From Caldilineaceae bacterium (GTDB lineage Bacteria; Chloroflexota; Anaerolineae; Caldilineales; Caldilineaceae), in NCBI GenBank assembly GCA_020845455.1, contig JADLFO010000139.1, positions 1 through 47,267 of the forward strand: a stretch of 47,267 nt of DNA. Reading direction: 5' to 3'. Shown piece after piece: positions 1 to 7,788 of the stretch. Made by a program: the position numbers and the translations under genes. Each line of letters starts with the position of its first letter. Within the stretch, counting starts at the first letter, position 1. The notes under the pieces are model-generated. The model saw only the letters and a program-made list of their open reading frames with translations, did no database searches and was not told the origin of the DNA.

Positions 1-1166
1 CTGACGCGGGCAAAGGTGACGGGGCCGGCAGGGGTGCGGCCTGTCATGGCGCCGTAGGTGTTCTCCTCGCCTAGCGTCGTGCCCAGGATCGGGGCTGTGG
101 CGATGGCGGCGTCGGGGATAAAGCTCTTGGCCCAGTTGCCGCAGTGAAAAAAGACACATTTATTGGGATCGTTGGCGTAGTTGTTGTTCCAGTCTACCAA
201 GGCGCTGGGCGTGCCCGACGCCAACTGCTGGGCATACATTGAAACCACGCCGGTGATGTCGACTTCACAGGCCGAGGGCATCAGCCGCTCGCTCATGATG
301 CTCATCAGCGTGCAGACATTGACGCCAAAGTTGCGCTGCAGCGAGGTCCAACACTGGATGGCAGTGGCATGCAGCACGTTGTCGTCCATCCACTTTTCGA
401 TCACCACACCCAACTTCGCCATCTTGACCAGCGACGGCGGCGGCACGCTGCCATAGTCCGCATAGCTCTTGATATCGGCCAGCTTTTTCTGCACGCCGGC
501 ATCGTCGTCGCCCAGGCGCGTCACCCAGCCCAGCACTTCGGAGAGGTCGAGCGTCTCGACGCTCATGCCGTGGGCTTCCAGCAATTTCTCGCTGTAGCGC
601 ACGGTCTTGAACGCGCCCGGCCTCGCCCCGACCGCGCCCAAGCGCGCCGTGCCCAGCCCGTTGACCATGCGACAGACACCCAGAAAACGCTCCAGGTCCT
701 GGCGGAAGGTGGGGTCGAGCGGGTGGATGGTGTGCGCTTCGGTGAGGGTGTAGGGATAGCCGTACTGGCGCAGGTTGTTGCAGGCTGAGATTTTGCCGCA
801 AAAGGCATCGCGCCGCCGTTCCACTTGCAGCCGGTCCAGGTCGTCGGGGTAGGCTTGGACGAGAATGGGCACATGCAGCTTGGAGAGCTTGATCGTATCG
901 GCGACCCCCTTCTCGTCGCCAAAGTTGGGCAGACAGACCAAGATGCCGCCGATCGATTCGGCGTGGCGGCGGAAAAGCTCGGCGCAGCGCGTGGCATCGT
1001 CCCAGGTTTCGACGCCGCCCAGTTTGGTGGCAGCCTCGTCGAGCCATACGCCGGCGATGTCCATTTGGGCGAAGAGCGTTTGAATGTCGCCGCGCGCCTC
1101 CGTCACAAGCTGGTCGGGGAAGAAGTCGCGGTTGCCGAAGATCACGCCGAGGGTAGCACGTGGCAT
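1..1166 (-). CDS. Sugar isomerase, L-fucose/L-arabinose isomerase-like (3' end beyond window)
   Basis: An open frame runs from ATG at 1166 off the left edge with no stop, giving 388 visible codons. The start has a strong ribosome site (AGGAGGAGG about 7 nt upstream). The protein opens MPRATLGVIFGNRDFFPDQL and has the alternating alpha/beta pattern of the fucose/arabinose isomerase-like family (COG2407 type). Near the visible end is VFFHCGNWAKSF, resembling that family's conserved His-Cys-Gly strand. Members interconvert aldoses and ketoses with a metal ion in the cytoplasm; the substrate here cannot be read from sequence. It is the last visible gene of the transketolase/kinase operon, 58 nt after the truncated ABC ATPase. 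It probably supplies a ketose to the kinase. Family fairly sure; substrate unknown. Confidence 0.75.
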   Translation of the reverse strand, partial: MPRATLGVIFGNRDFFPDQLVTEARGDIQTLFAQMDIAGVWLDEAATKLGGVETWDDATRCAELFRRHAESIGGILVCLPNFGDEKGVADTIKLSKLHVPILVQAYPDDLDRLQVERRRDAFCGKISACNNLRQYGYPYTLTEAHTIHPLDPTFRQDLERFLGVCRMVNGLGTARLGAVGARPGAFKTVRYSEKLLEAHGMSVETLDLSEVLGWVTRLGDDDAGVQKKLADIKSYADYGSVPPPSLVKMAKLGVVIEKWMDDNVLHATAIQCWTSLQRNFGVNVCTLMSIMSERLMPSACEVDITGVVSMYAQQLASGTPSALVDWNNNYANDPNKCVFFHCGNWAKSFIPDAAIATAPILGTTLGEENTYGAMTGRTPAGPVTFARV

Positions 1167-1197
1167 AAAATCCTCCTCCTAGGACAGGGTAGGCTGT

Positions 1198-1221
1198 GGC
1201 AGAGAGTGGCGCCTCTCTGCC
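1198..1221. repeat. Hairpin between truncated ATPase and isomerase genes
   Basis: GGCAGAGAG and CTCTCTGCC form a perfect 9-bp stem around a 6-nt loop, directly after the ATPase stop. There is no T-run on the minus strand, so it may be an mRNA stabiliser or processing site rather than a terminator. Confidence 0.5.
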
Positions 1222-1224
1222 GGA

Positions 1225-2445
1225 TCAGCCGCAAAGGGAAAGCAGCCACGGCGCGGACGCGCCGTGGCTGCCGATACGGATACTGCTGCCCAGGTAGTTC
1301 TGCAGGCTGACCGGCAGCATGTTGTGTTCCACGGAGGCGGTTTGCACCAACCCATCGCGCTGGCGGTCCTCCGGCACCAACACGATGCCGGCGGCGATGC
1401 GCTCGGCTACGTTCTGGGCCTTGACCAACTCGCCGCGCAGATAGATGCGCCCGGTGGCGGTGGGATGGCGGCCCGCCAAGCACTCGAAAAGCTCTGAACG
1501 GCCCGCGCCCATCAGCCCATAGATACCGACGACTTCACCTTCGTGGACGGAGAAGGAGACATGGTCGACGGTGTAGCCGCCGTGGCGCGGCGGGGTCATC
1601 CCCTCAACACGCAGCAACTCCTGGCCGACCGCGCCTGCCTGTTTGCGGAAGAGCGCCGCCGGGTTCTTGCCTACCATCTTTTCGATGATCCAGGCGACGT
1701 TAATGGCTGCAATGCGCTCTTCTGCCACAAGCTTGCCATCGCGCAGCACGGTGATATAGTCGCCGATCTGTGTGATCTCCTCGAGTTTGTGGGAAATGTA
1801 GATGATCGAGACGCCCGCTGCCGTCAACTCTTGGATCACCTTGAACAGCACTTCGACTTCGGTTTGGCTCAAGGCCGAGGTGGGTTCGTCCATGATCAAG
1901 ACCCGCACATCTTGGGCCAGCGCCTTGGCGATCTCCACAATCTGCTGTTGGCCGATACGCAGTTCGCTTACCAGCGTGCCGGGGTCGATCGAGTGGCCCA
2001 GCCGTTCGACCAGCGCCCGCGTTTGGCGGCGCTGCTCGGCGCGGTCGATCACGCCGTTGGGCGCTATCTCGCGGCCCAAGAAGATGTTCTCGGCGATGCT
2101 GAGGTTGGGACAGAGGTTGAGTTCCTGGTAGATGATGCCGATGCCCAGTTTTTCGGCATCCTGGGCCGAACGCAGGTGGATCTCCCGGCCTGCCATGCGT
2201 AAGCGCCCGCTGGTGGGCAGTTCCACGCCGGCCAGGAGCTTCATAAGGGTGGATTTGCCCGCGCCGTTTTCACCTACCAGCGCGTTGACCTTGCCCTCAT
2301 AGACATTGAAGTCCACCTTGTCGAGTGCGACTGTGCCGGGAAAGACTTTGGTCACCTGCTCGGCACGCAGGATGACGCCCGCTGTGTCTGAGGCAGGCTG
2401 AACATCCGGCGGGTTAGGGGCGGCAGCCGATACAACCGTCTCCAT
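1225..2445 (-). CDS. Sugar ABC importer ATPase (RbsA/MglA type), C-terminally truncated
   Basis: The 406-residue protein should energise uptake of a monosaccharide; full members have two nucleotide-binding domains and about 500 residues. Domain 1 is complete: Walker A GENGAGKST near residue 60, Q-loop IYQELN, signature LRIGQQQ near 162, Walker B VLIMDEP near 184, and an H-loop (SHKLEE). Domain 2 starts near residue 275 and has its degenerate Walker A (GLMGAGRSE) and VPEDRQRDGL. It then loses family likeness after LQNYLG near 390, before its signature and Walker B motifs. The last 15 or so codons are encoded by a hairpin (1242-1271). No permease or sugar-binding protein gene follows. It starts 4 nt after the DUF2291 gene. 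It is probably non-functional unless the missing parts lie elsewhere. Confidence 0.85.
   Translation of the reverse strand: METVVSAAAPNPPDVQPASDTAGVILRAEQVTKVFPGTVALDKVDFNVYEGKVNALVGENGAGKSTLMKLLAGVELPTSGRLRMAGREIHLRSAQDAEKLGIGIIYQELNLCPNLSIAENIFLGREIAPNGVIDRAEQRRQTRALVERLGHSIDPGTLVSELRIGQQQIVEIAKALAQDVRVLIMDEPTSALSQTEVEVLFKVIQELTAAGVSIIYISHKLEEITQIGDYITVLRDGKLVAEERIAAINVAWIIEKMVGKNPAALFRKQAGAVGQELLRVEGMTPPRHGGYTVDHVSFSVHEGEVVGIYGLMGAGRSELFECLAGRHPTATGRIYLRGELVKAQNVAERIAAGIVLVPEDRQRDGLVQTASVEHNMLPVSLQNYLGSSIRIGSHGASAPWLLSLCG
1242..1271. repeat. 14-bp inverted repeat forming the 3' end of the truncated ATPase ORF
   Basis: GCAGCCACGGCGCG and its exact complement are separated by 2 nt. On the minus strand the hairpin is followed by TTTCCCTTT, so it resembles a terminator that has become coding. 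It marks the point where ABC-ATPase likeness ends. Confidence 0.6.
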
Positions 2446-2449
2446 CGCG

Positions 2450-2824
2450 CTACTCCATCACACTGATCTGGACTGGGACGATGGTGATCTCGCTTAAGTC
2501 CACGTTGACCAGGTTAAAGGTGCGGATGCTGGTCGCGCCGTAGAACTCCAACTGCTTGCCGACTAGGTTCGCTTTGTCCAGCGGTTCAAGCACTTCCTTT
2601 TCGATTGCCGAAAGGATGGTCTGTAGATCGACTGCGTTTTCGAGTACGGCCGGCACAATCTGACTCTGCCAGATGCCGTCGACATAGGCGACAGCGTCGA
2701 ACGCCTCGCTCTCCTGCATCGCCTCGACTTGTTCAATCGGCACAATGGTGATCGAGAAGGGCAGCGCGATCAGGAAAGCCGCCGGCAGGATGACTCCGAT
2801 CAGCCAAGGAATATAACGTTTCAT
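2450..2824 (-). CDS. DUF2291-family protein, short form
   Basis: This 124-residue protein has an N-terminal membrane anchor (about residues 7-28) but no lipobox Cys. DUF2291 proteins are envelope proteins of unknown role that accompany ribose-type ABC importers. The segment FDAVAYVDGIWQSQIVPAV matches the family's N-terminal block, and EVLEPLDKANLVGKQLEFYG plus the closing ITIVPVQISV match its C-terminal block. The middle of about 80-90 residues found in family members near 200 residues (from memory) is absent, as if removed in frame. It lies between the regulator and the truncated ATPase, where decay of the uptake system would be expected. A naturally short subfamily is the alternative. Confidence 0.6.
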   Translation of the reverse strand: MKRYIPWLIGVILPAAFLIALPFSITIVPIEQVEAMQESEAFDAVAYVDGIWQSQIVPAVLENAVDLQTILSAIEKEVLEPLDKANLVGKQLEFYGATSIRTFNLVNVDLSEITIVPVQISVME

Positions 2825-2892
2825 ACGCTCATGCTACCTTGGTGTAGAAACAACAGCATTGTAGGAACAAAGGCAGAGAGTACAGGAGCGCA

Positions 2893-3897
2893 TCAGCAGG
2901 GCTGGTGACCGTTCAGCAGTCTTGCCGCAGTGAAGTGATCAGTGAAGAGTACGTTGATCCACTGCCCCTCCAGTGCGCCCCGGATTGCACAGTGTTTGCG
3001 CAGTCCGCCTGCGATGCCGACACAGCGATCCACTTTGCGCAACTGCTCCAGCGTGATGCTGATCACACGCTCGTCCAACTCCGTCGCCACCGGCGCGCCG
3101 TGGCTGTTGAAAAAGCGCAGGCAGATATCACCCACCGCGCCCTGTTGCTCCAGCCGATCGATCTCGGCGGATGAAAAGACATTGCCGCTGCTCGCCAGTA
3201 GTTTGGAAGGGGTCACAGCGCCGATGCCCACCAACGCTACCTGGATGTGATCAAAATAGTCCACGGTCTGGCGAATAAACGGATCGGACAGGAGCACGCG
3301 CCGCGCCTCTGCCGAGCCGACTACCCCCGGCGCGGACAAGAACTGGGCGCTGCTGCCGACGAGGTTCGCCAAACGCGTGGTCAAGCGGTTGGCGTGGACC
3401 TCCGCCGCCGGGTTGCCGATCCCGCCCAGGATTTGGACGACTTGCGATTCACCCGCCTGCGACAGCGGGTGCATGGCATCTACCATCGCCAGCAGTGTTT
3501 CACTCCACGATGAAATGCCCACGATCTGGCCGCGCCTGAGCGTGGTTTCGATGTAATAAGCTGCAGCCGCGCCCAGGTTGCGCACGATCTCCTGCTCGTC
3601 GCCCTCACATTCGCAGTCGACCACTACGACGTCCTTGAGGTCATAGCGCGCTTGGAGCGCGACCTCCAGTTCCGAATAGATGCCTGGCGGTGAACTGATG
3701 CGAATGCGCACAATCTGCTCTTCCTGGGCGCGCTTTAGCAGGCGCGAGACCGTGGCCTGCGAAAGATCGAGTTGCGCGGCGATCTCGGACTGGCGCCGGC
3801 TTTCTTCATAATAGAGCCGGGCGATCTTGGTCATGAGACGCAGTTCTTCGGCACTCGCCATGGTTACCCGTTTTCGGTTTAGGGAGAGAACAGACAT
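2893..3897 (-). CDS. SorC/DeoR-type sugar-binding transcriptional regulator
   Basis: A helix-turn-helix covers about residues 25-65 (RQSEIAAQLDLSQATVSRLL). The C-terminal SorC sugar-phosphate-binding domain includes GIGAVTPSKLL and a closing CVGIAGGLRKHCAIRGAL, the usual effector-site block. These proteins bind promoter DNA as tetramers and respond to a phosphorylated sugar. The start at 3897 overlaps the kinase stop (TAATG), suggesting translational coupling. An alternative start at 3861 (MASAEELRLM) matches the usual family N terminus better and neither has a clear ribosome site. It sits inside the operon it probably controls, through the repeats at 7368-7402. Confidence 0.88.
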   Translation of the reverse strand: MSVLSLNRKRVTMASAEELRLMTKIARLYYEESRRQSEIAAQLDLSQATVSRLLKRAQEEQIVRIRISSPPGIYSELEVALQARYDLKDVVVVDCECEGDEQEIVRNLGAAAAYYIETTLRRGQIVGISSWSETLLAMVDAMHPLSQAGESQVVQILGGIGNPAAEVHANRLTTRLANLVGSSAQFLSAPGVVGSAEARRVLLSDPFIRQTVDYFDHIQVALVGIGAVTPSKLLASSGNVFSSAEIDRLEQQGAVGDICLRFFNSHGAPVATELDERVISITLEQLRKVDRCVGIAGGLRKHCAIRGALEGQWINVLFTDHFTAARLLNGHQPC

Positions 3898-5420
3898 TAG
3901 GTGGTGTGGACAGCCTGGGCAACGGCCTGCTGCCAACCCGCTATCAATGCCGCGCGGCGCTCCGCCGTCATGTGGGGATCAAAACGGTCGTGCCCACGCG
4001 GCAGCGCCGCGATCTCTTCTAGCGAGGACCAGGCGCCCACCGCCAAGCCTGCTAGATAGACTGCACCCAGCGCCGAGACATCCGCCGATGTGCTGCGCAG
4101 CACCGGCACGCCCAGAATGTCGGCCTGGAATTGCATCAACTGGTCATTGCGGCTTGCGCCGCCGTCCGCCAACAGAATTTCTAACGTGCTGCCCGCTTCG
4201 GCCTGCATGGCCTCAAAGACGTCGCGCACTTGATAGACAATGGAGTCCAGGGTGGCGCGGGCTAGTTGGCCTGCGCCGCTGCCGCGCGTCAGCCCGGTGA
4301 TCAACCCGCGCGCCGCCGCATGCCAATGCGGCGCACCCAACCCGACGAAAGCCGGCACAAAATAGACGCCGCCCGCGTCCTCTGTTTGGGCTGCCAACTG
4401 CGCTACGTCTTGCGCCGGGTTCGCCAGCCCCAGCAGTTGGCCGAGCCACTGCACCGCCGCGCCCGTGACGGAGATATTGCCCTCCAGGGCATAGGCCGCT
4501 TGCGCGCCGGTTTGCCCCTCTGCTTGCGCTGCGGGCTGTTCCATTGCCCACGCCACTGTGGTGGACAGCCCGTGGCTCGACAAAATGGGCCGCGGCATGG
4601 GGGTCATCAGCGAAGAACCGGTGCCATAGGTCGCTTTAATGGCGCCGTGCCGGAAGCCGGCGTGGCCGAACAGGGCGGCATGCGAATCGCCGATCAACGC
4701 AGCGATGGGAATCCCGCCTGGCAGCCGGCCCAGTGGGACCGTCTCGCCAAAGATAGCGTCGGAGCACTGTACCGTGGGCAGCGTCGCCGCGGGAATGCCA
4801 AACAGAGCCAGCAGGTCTTCATCCCAAGCGAGCGTATGTAGGTTGAATAGCTGCGTGCGCGAGGCGTTGGTCATGTCACAGCCATGCACCTTGCCGCCGG
4901 TCAGATTCCACAACACCCAGCTATCCACCGTACCCAGGCACAACTCGCCGTTGGCGGCGCGGCTGTGTCCGTTGGGGGTATGGTCCAGCAGCCAACGCAT
5001 CTTGCCGGCCGAAAACAGGGGGTCGATGGTTAGCCCGGTGCGCTGATGAAGCATTGGCTCTAGGCCGCGCGCCTGAAGTTCCTGACAGAAGGCAGCAGAG
5101 CGGCGGCACTGCCAGACCACGCATGGGCCAAGGGGCCGCCCGCCAGCGCGCTCCCACAGCACCACCGACTCGCGTTGATTGGTGACTGCGATGGCGGCGA
5201 TGCGTGCCGGGTCTGCATCGACCAGACATGCCTCGAGTGCGGCCTGGATGCTCTGCCACAGCGCCAGCGGGTCTTGTTCCACCCAGGCGGGCTGTGGATA
5301 GCAGACATCCAGCGGCTGCGAGCTGCGCCCGATGACCTCTCCGGCGGCGTTGACGCGCAGAACCTTGGTGTTGGTTGTGCCCTGGTCGATCCCCAGAATC
5401 TCCTGCTCGGCTGAAGGCAT
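3897..5420 (-). CDS. FGGY-family carbohydrate kinase, glycerol-kinase-like
   Basis: The 507-residue protein has the normal length for FGGY kinases, cytoplasmic enzymes that phosphorylate polyols and ketoses with ATP. N-terminal ILGIDQGTTNTK is the phosphate-1 motif. TNQRES and VVWQCRR lie in the substrate region. LIGDSHAALFGH, KATYGTGSSLM and LADGGASRNDQL form the C-terminal ATP domain. Motif detail is closest to glycerol kinase, but the neighbours (transketolase subunits, sugar regulator, isomerase) suggest a ketopentose or branched pentulose substrate. The start has AGGAGGAGG just upstream. It is 19 nt after the transketolase C subunit. Confidence 0.87.
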   Translation of the reverse strand: MPSAEQEILGIDQGTTNTKVLRVNAAGEVIGRSSQPLDVCYPQPAWVEQDPLALWQSIQAALEACLVDADPARIAAIAVTNQRESVVLWERAGGRPLGPCVVWQCRRSAAFCQELQARGLEPMLHQRTGLTIDPLFSAGKMRWLLDHTPNGHSRAANGELCLGTVDSWVLWNLTGGKVHGCDMTNASRTQLFNLHTLAWDEDLLALFGIPAATLPTVQCSDAIFGETVPLGRLPGGIPIAALIGDSHAALFGHAGFRHGAIKATYGTGSSLMTPMPRPILSSHGLSTTVAWAMEQPAAQAEGQTGAQAAYALEGNISVTGAAVQWLGQLLGLANPAQDVAQLAAQTEDAGGVYFVPAFVGLGAPHWHAAARGLITGLTRGSGAGQLARATLDSIVYQVRDVFEAMQAEAGSTLEILLADGGASRNDQLMQFQADILGVPVLRSTSADVSALGAVYLAGLAVGAWSSLEEIAALPRGHDRFDPHMTAERRAALIAGWQQAVAQAVHTT

Positions 5421-5439
5421 CGCCTCCTCCTGCGTTTAC

Positions 5440-6447
5440 CTAGACGGTTGTTGGGGTCGCCGAGTAGAGCAGCCGCTGGGCGCGCTCCTCTAACCCTTGG
5501 GCAGTGATCCCATAGTGGTCGAAGATCTCCTGCTGGCTGCCCGTCACCGTGTATTCGTCGGGAATGCCGACGATCCGGAAGGGGAGATACACGCCGTTTT
5601 GCAGCAGGAATTCGGCGCAGGCGCCGCCTAGCCCGCCGTGGACGCTGTGTTCCTCCACTGTGAACAGTACACGCGTACGGCGTGCGGCCTGCAGCAGCGC
5701 GGCGGTGTCGAGCGGTTTGACCGTGTGCATGCTGATCACGCGGCTGGTCAGACCGGCCTGCGCCAGCCGGTCCGCGGCTTGGTAGGCCGGGGCAACGGTT
5801 TCGCCGGTGGCGATCCAAGTCACGTCGACCGCCACATCGGGGCCTGGTTCAGCCACGGTGATGGCCTGGCCGATGGCAAAGCGGCTGTTCGGACCGTGCA
5901 GGTTGGGCATGGGCCGTTTGCCAAAACGTAGATAGACCGGGTGGGGATAGTCCAGCGCGGCATGCAGCGCGGCGCGCGTCTCCCAGTTGTCGGCAGGGGC
6001 GACAATCGCAATGTTGTGGATCGCACACAGCACGGCAAAGTCATGCAGGGAATGATGCGTCGACCCCAATGCGCCATAGCTGACGCCGGCGCTGATCCCT
6101 ACCAACTTGACGGGACGATCCGAATAGCAGGCGTCATTTTTGATCTGCTCCAAGGCGCGCGCCGTCAGAAAACAGGCAGGCGAGACGGCAAAGACTGTCT
6201 TGCCCGCCGCCGTCAGCCCGGCGGCGAGCCCCACTAAGTTCTGTTCGGCGATGCCCACTTCGACGAGCTGGTTGGGCAGCGCCTTGCCGTAGGGGACGAG
6301 CTTGCCAGACCCACGAGAGTCACTGGTCACGACGCGCAGATCGGGCCGTTCCTGGCCCAGGGCCAGCAGGGTCGCGCCGAATTCGTCCAAATTGGCCTTG
6401 CCCATGGTCAGACCCGGCGCTGCAGCGGATGTCGTTAGGGCGCTCAT
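5440..6447 (-). CDS. Transketolase, C-terminal (pyrimidine/C-domain) subunit
   Basis: This 335-residue protein carries the pyrimidine-binding domain and C-terminal domain of transketolase as a separate chain. EVGIAEQNLVGLAAGL holds the catalytic Glu that activates thiamine diphosphate. STHHSLHDFAVL and YLRFGKRPMP are the following conserved blocks, and VEEHSVHGGLGGACAEF marks the C-terminal domain. Its ATG overlaps the stop of the N-terminal subunit (ATGA), so the two chains are coupled and should assemble together. Transketolases move two-carbon units between sugar phosphates. Split versions are common in catabolic operons and can act on unusual pentuloses such as apulose 4-phosphate. Confidence 0.92.
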   Translation of the reverse strand: MSALTTSAAAPGLTMGKANLDEFGATLLALGQERPDLRVVTSDSRGSGKLVPYGKALPNQLVEVGIAEQNLVGLAAGLTAAGKTVFAVSPACFLTARALEQIKNDACYSDRPVKLVGISAGVSYGALGSTHHSLHDFAVLCAIHNIAIVAPADNWETRAALHAALDYPHPVYLRFGKRPMPNLHGPNSRFAIGQAITVAEPGPDVAVDVTWIATGETVAPAYQAADRLAQAGLTSRVISMHTVKPLDTAALLQAARRTRVLFTVEEHSVHGGLGGACAEFLLQNGVYLPFRIVGIPDEYTVTGSQQEIFDHYGITAQGLEERAQRLLYSATPTTV

Positions 6448-7295
6448 TCGGGGACTCCCATCAAGTGGGCTTCGGCCTGGTTCAACTCTTGGATGGCCTG
6501 ATGCAGTTCATCCTCGCTGGGTACATGGTGATGCCACAGCGCCACATTTTCCATAAAGCTGACCCCGCGGCCTTTCACGGTGTGCGCCAGGAGCAGGTTG
6601 GGTTTGCCAGGCTCAAAAGGCGCTCGTTCCAGATGTTCGACCAGGTCGGGGATGGCGTTGCCGTTTACCTCTTGCACGGCGTAGCCAAAGGCGCGGAACT
6701 TGTCGGCGAGCGGCTCCAGCGCCATGACATCCTCGGTGAACCCGGTGATCTGCAGGTCGTTGCGGTCTACGATCACGACCAAGTTGTCGAGGGCGTAATG
6801 GGAGGCGGTCATCGACGCCTCCCAGTTCGAGCCTTCGGCCAGCTCGCCGTCACCCAAGAGCGTATAGACGCGGTGGGGCAGCCCATCCTGTTTGAGGCCC
6901 AACGCCAGCCCCACGGCGATCGCCAGCCCGTGGCCGAGCGCGCCGGTGTTATGCTCGATCCCCGGCACTTTGCGTGTCGGGTGGCCGACAAAATGCGAAC
7001 CGGCGCGGCCGAGCGTTGCTAACTCCTTGGCGGGGAAAAAGCCCACATCGGCCAACACGGTGTAGAGCGCCTCCACCGAGTGGCCCTTGCTTTGGATGTA
7101 GTGGTCGCGGGCGATGCTGCCGAAGTTGTCGGGCGTAATGTCCATCACGCGGTTGTAGAGCACGTTGAGGAGGTCTGTGCAGGAGAGGCTGCCGGCAGTA
7201 TGGCCGCCGCCTGCCTGCCGGATGATCGACAAGATCGTCTTGCGATATTGGATCGACTTCAGTTCCAGTTGGCGCACAGAGAGGCGGTTGGACAC
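6444..7295 (-). CDS. Transketolase, N-terminal (ThDP-binding) subunit
   Basis: Residues following GTG at 7295 give 283 aa, the usual length for split N-terminal subunits. DHYIQSKGHSVEALY and GALGHGLAIAVGLALG are canonical, and LLGDGELAEGSNWEA is the ThDP/metal GDG motif followed by the expected Asn after about 27 residues (VDRNDLQ). The GTG start is chosen because AGGGAG lies 7 nt upstream. The frame is open further up (ATG at 7319 or 7346), but those starts have poor ribosome sites. First gene of the operon, about 105 nt downstream of the inferred transcription start. Confidence 0.92.
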   Translation of the reverse strand: MSNRLSVRQLELKSIQYRKTILSIIRQAGGGHTAGSLSCTDLLNVLYNRVMDITPDNFGSIARDHYIQSKGHSVEALYTVLADVGFFPAKELATLGRAGSHFVGHPTRKVPGIEHNTGALGHGLAIAVGLALGLKQDGLPHRVYTLLGDGELAEGSNWEASMTASHYALDNLVVIVDRNDLQITGFTEDVMALEPLADKFRAFGYAVQEVNGNAIPDLVEHLERAPFEPGKPNLLLAHTVKGRGVSFMENVALWHHHVPSEDELHQAIQELNQAEAHLMGVPE

Positions 7296-7367
7296 GCGGC
7301 TGCTCCCTGAAAAGACCATCCTGGGGTATGCCGGCGCACACCTCATATCGAGGGTCTCGAAAGCCGT

Positions 7368-7402
7368 TATGAATAAATATTCAAATATGAAATACCATTC
7401 AA
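7368..7402 (-). promoter_or_regulatory. Tandem operator-like repeats for the sugar operon
   Basis: On the minus strand TTGAATGGTATTTCATA (7402-7386) is followed by TTGAATATTTATTCATA (7384-7368). They agree at 13 of 17 positions, are 18 bp apart, and each contains a TGAA/TTCA inverted pair. They lie immediately downstream of the -10 box, where a bound repressor would block transcription. The SorC-type regulator in the same operon is the obvious candidate ligand. Confidence 0.6.
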
Positions 7403-7406
7403 GTGG

Positions 7407-7435
7407 AGTGTAGCTCACATTGGAGGCATTGTCAA
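7407..7435 (-). promoter_or_regulatory. Sigma-70-type promoter of the transketolase operon
   Basis: On the minus strand TTGACA (7435-7430) is separated by exactly 17 nt from TACACT (7412-7407). This predicts a start near 7400, overlapping the first operator repeat. Confidence 0.7.
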
Positions 7436-7560
7436 TAGCCATTCTGCGAGGCTGTTTGAACACGCCCGCACAGACGAGAATATCCCATGCGAACATGGAT
7501 CATCCCGAACGTTGAACGTCTGCCGCTCGGAGCTGCCCGGAGCTAAAGCTGCCGAGGCTC

Positions 7561-7586
7561 AAAAACAACGCCCCCTGCAAGGGGGC
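7561..7586 (-). terminator. Rho-independent terminator of the pst operon
   Basis: Read on the minus strand, a GCCCCCT/AGGGGGC hairpin with a 3-nt loop is followed by GTTGTTTTT. It lies about 200 nt after the last pst gene. Confidence 0.75.
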
Positions 7587-7788
7587 TGCCGCTACTGTAG
7601 CATCGCGTCCGCAAGCCCGCTTGAGCGGGCGTCGTTCTTTAGCCAGGCCGTAAACGGCCCGGCGCTGACGGCCCGGCAGCGCCGGGCACGCACTGCCAGG
7701 GTGACTCGTGTAACGACGGGGTAACGATGGGAATGAACGTGCTGGAGAAGGGAGGGCTGCGCTGCCGGCGGCGCAGCTTGGGCAGCGT
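7587..7788. repeat. Cluster of GC-rich inverted repeats after pstB1; no gene
   Basis: Three further palindromes follow the terminator: 7615-7630 (GCCCGCT/AGCGGGC), 7646-7659 (GGCCGT/ACGGCC) and 7657-7687 (GCCCGGCGCTG with its exact complement, 9-nt loop). The first is followed by GTCGTTCTTT on the plus strand. No credible coding frame was found between 7440 and 7788. Confidence 0.5.
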
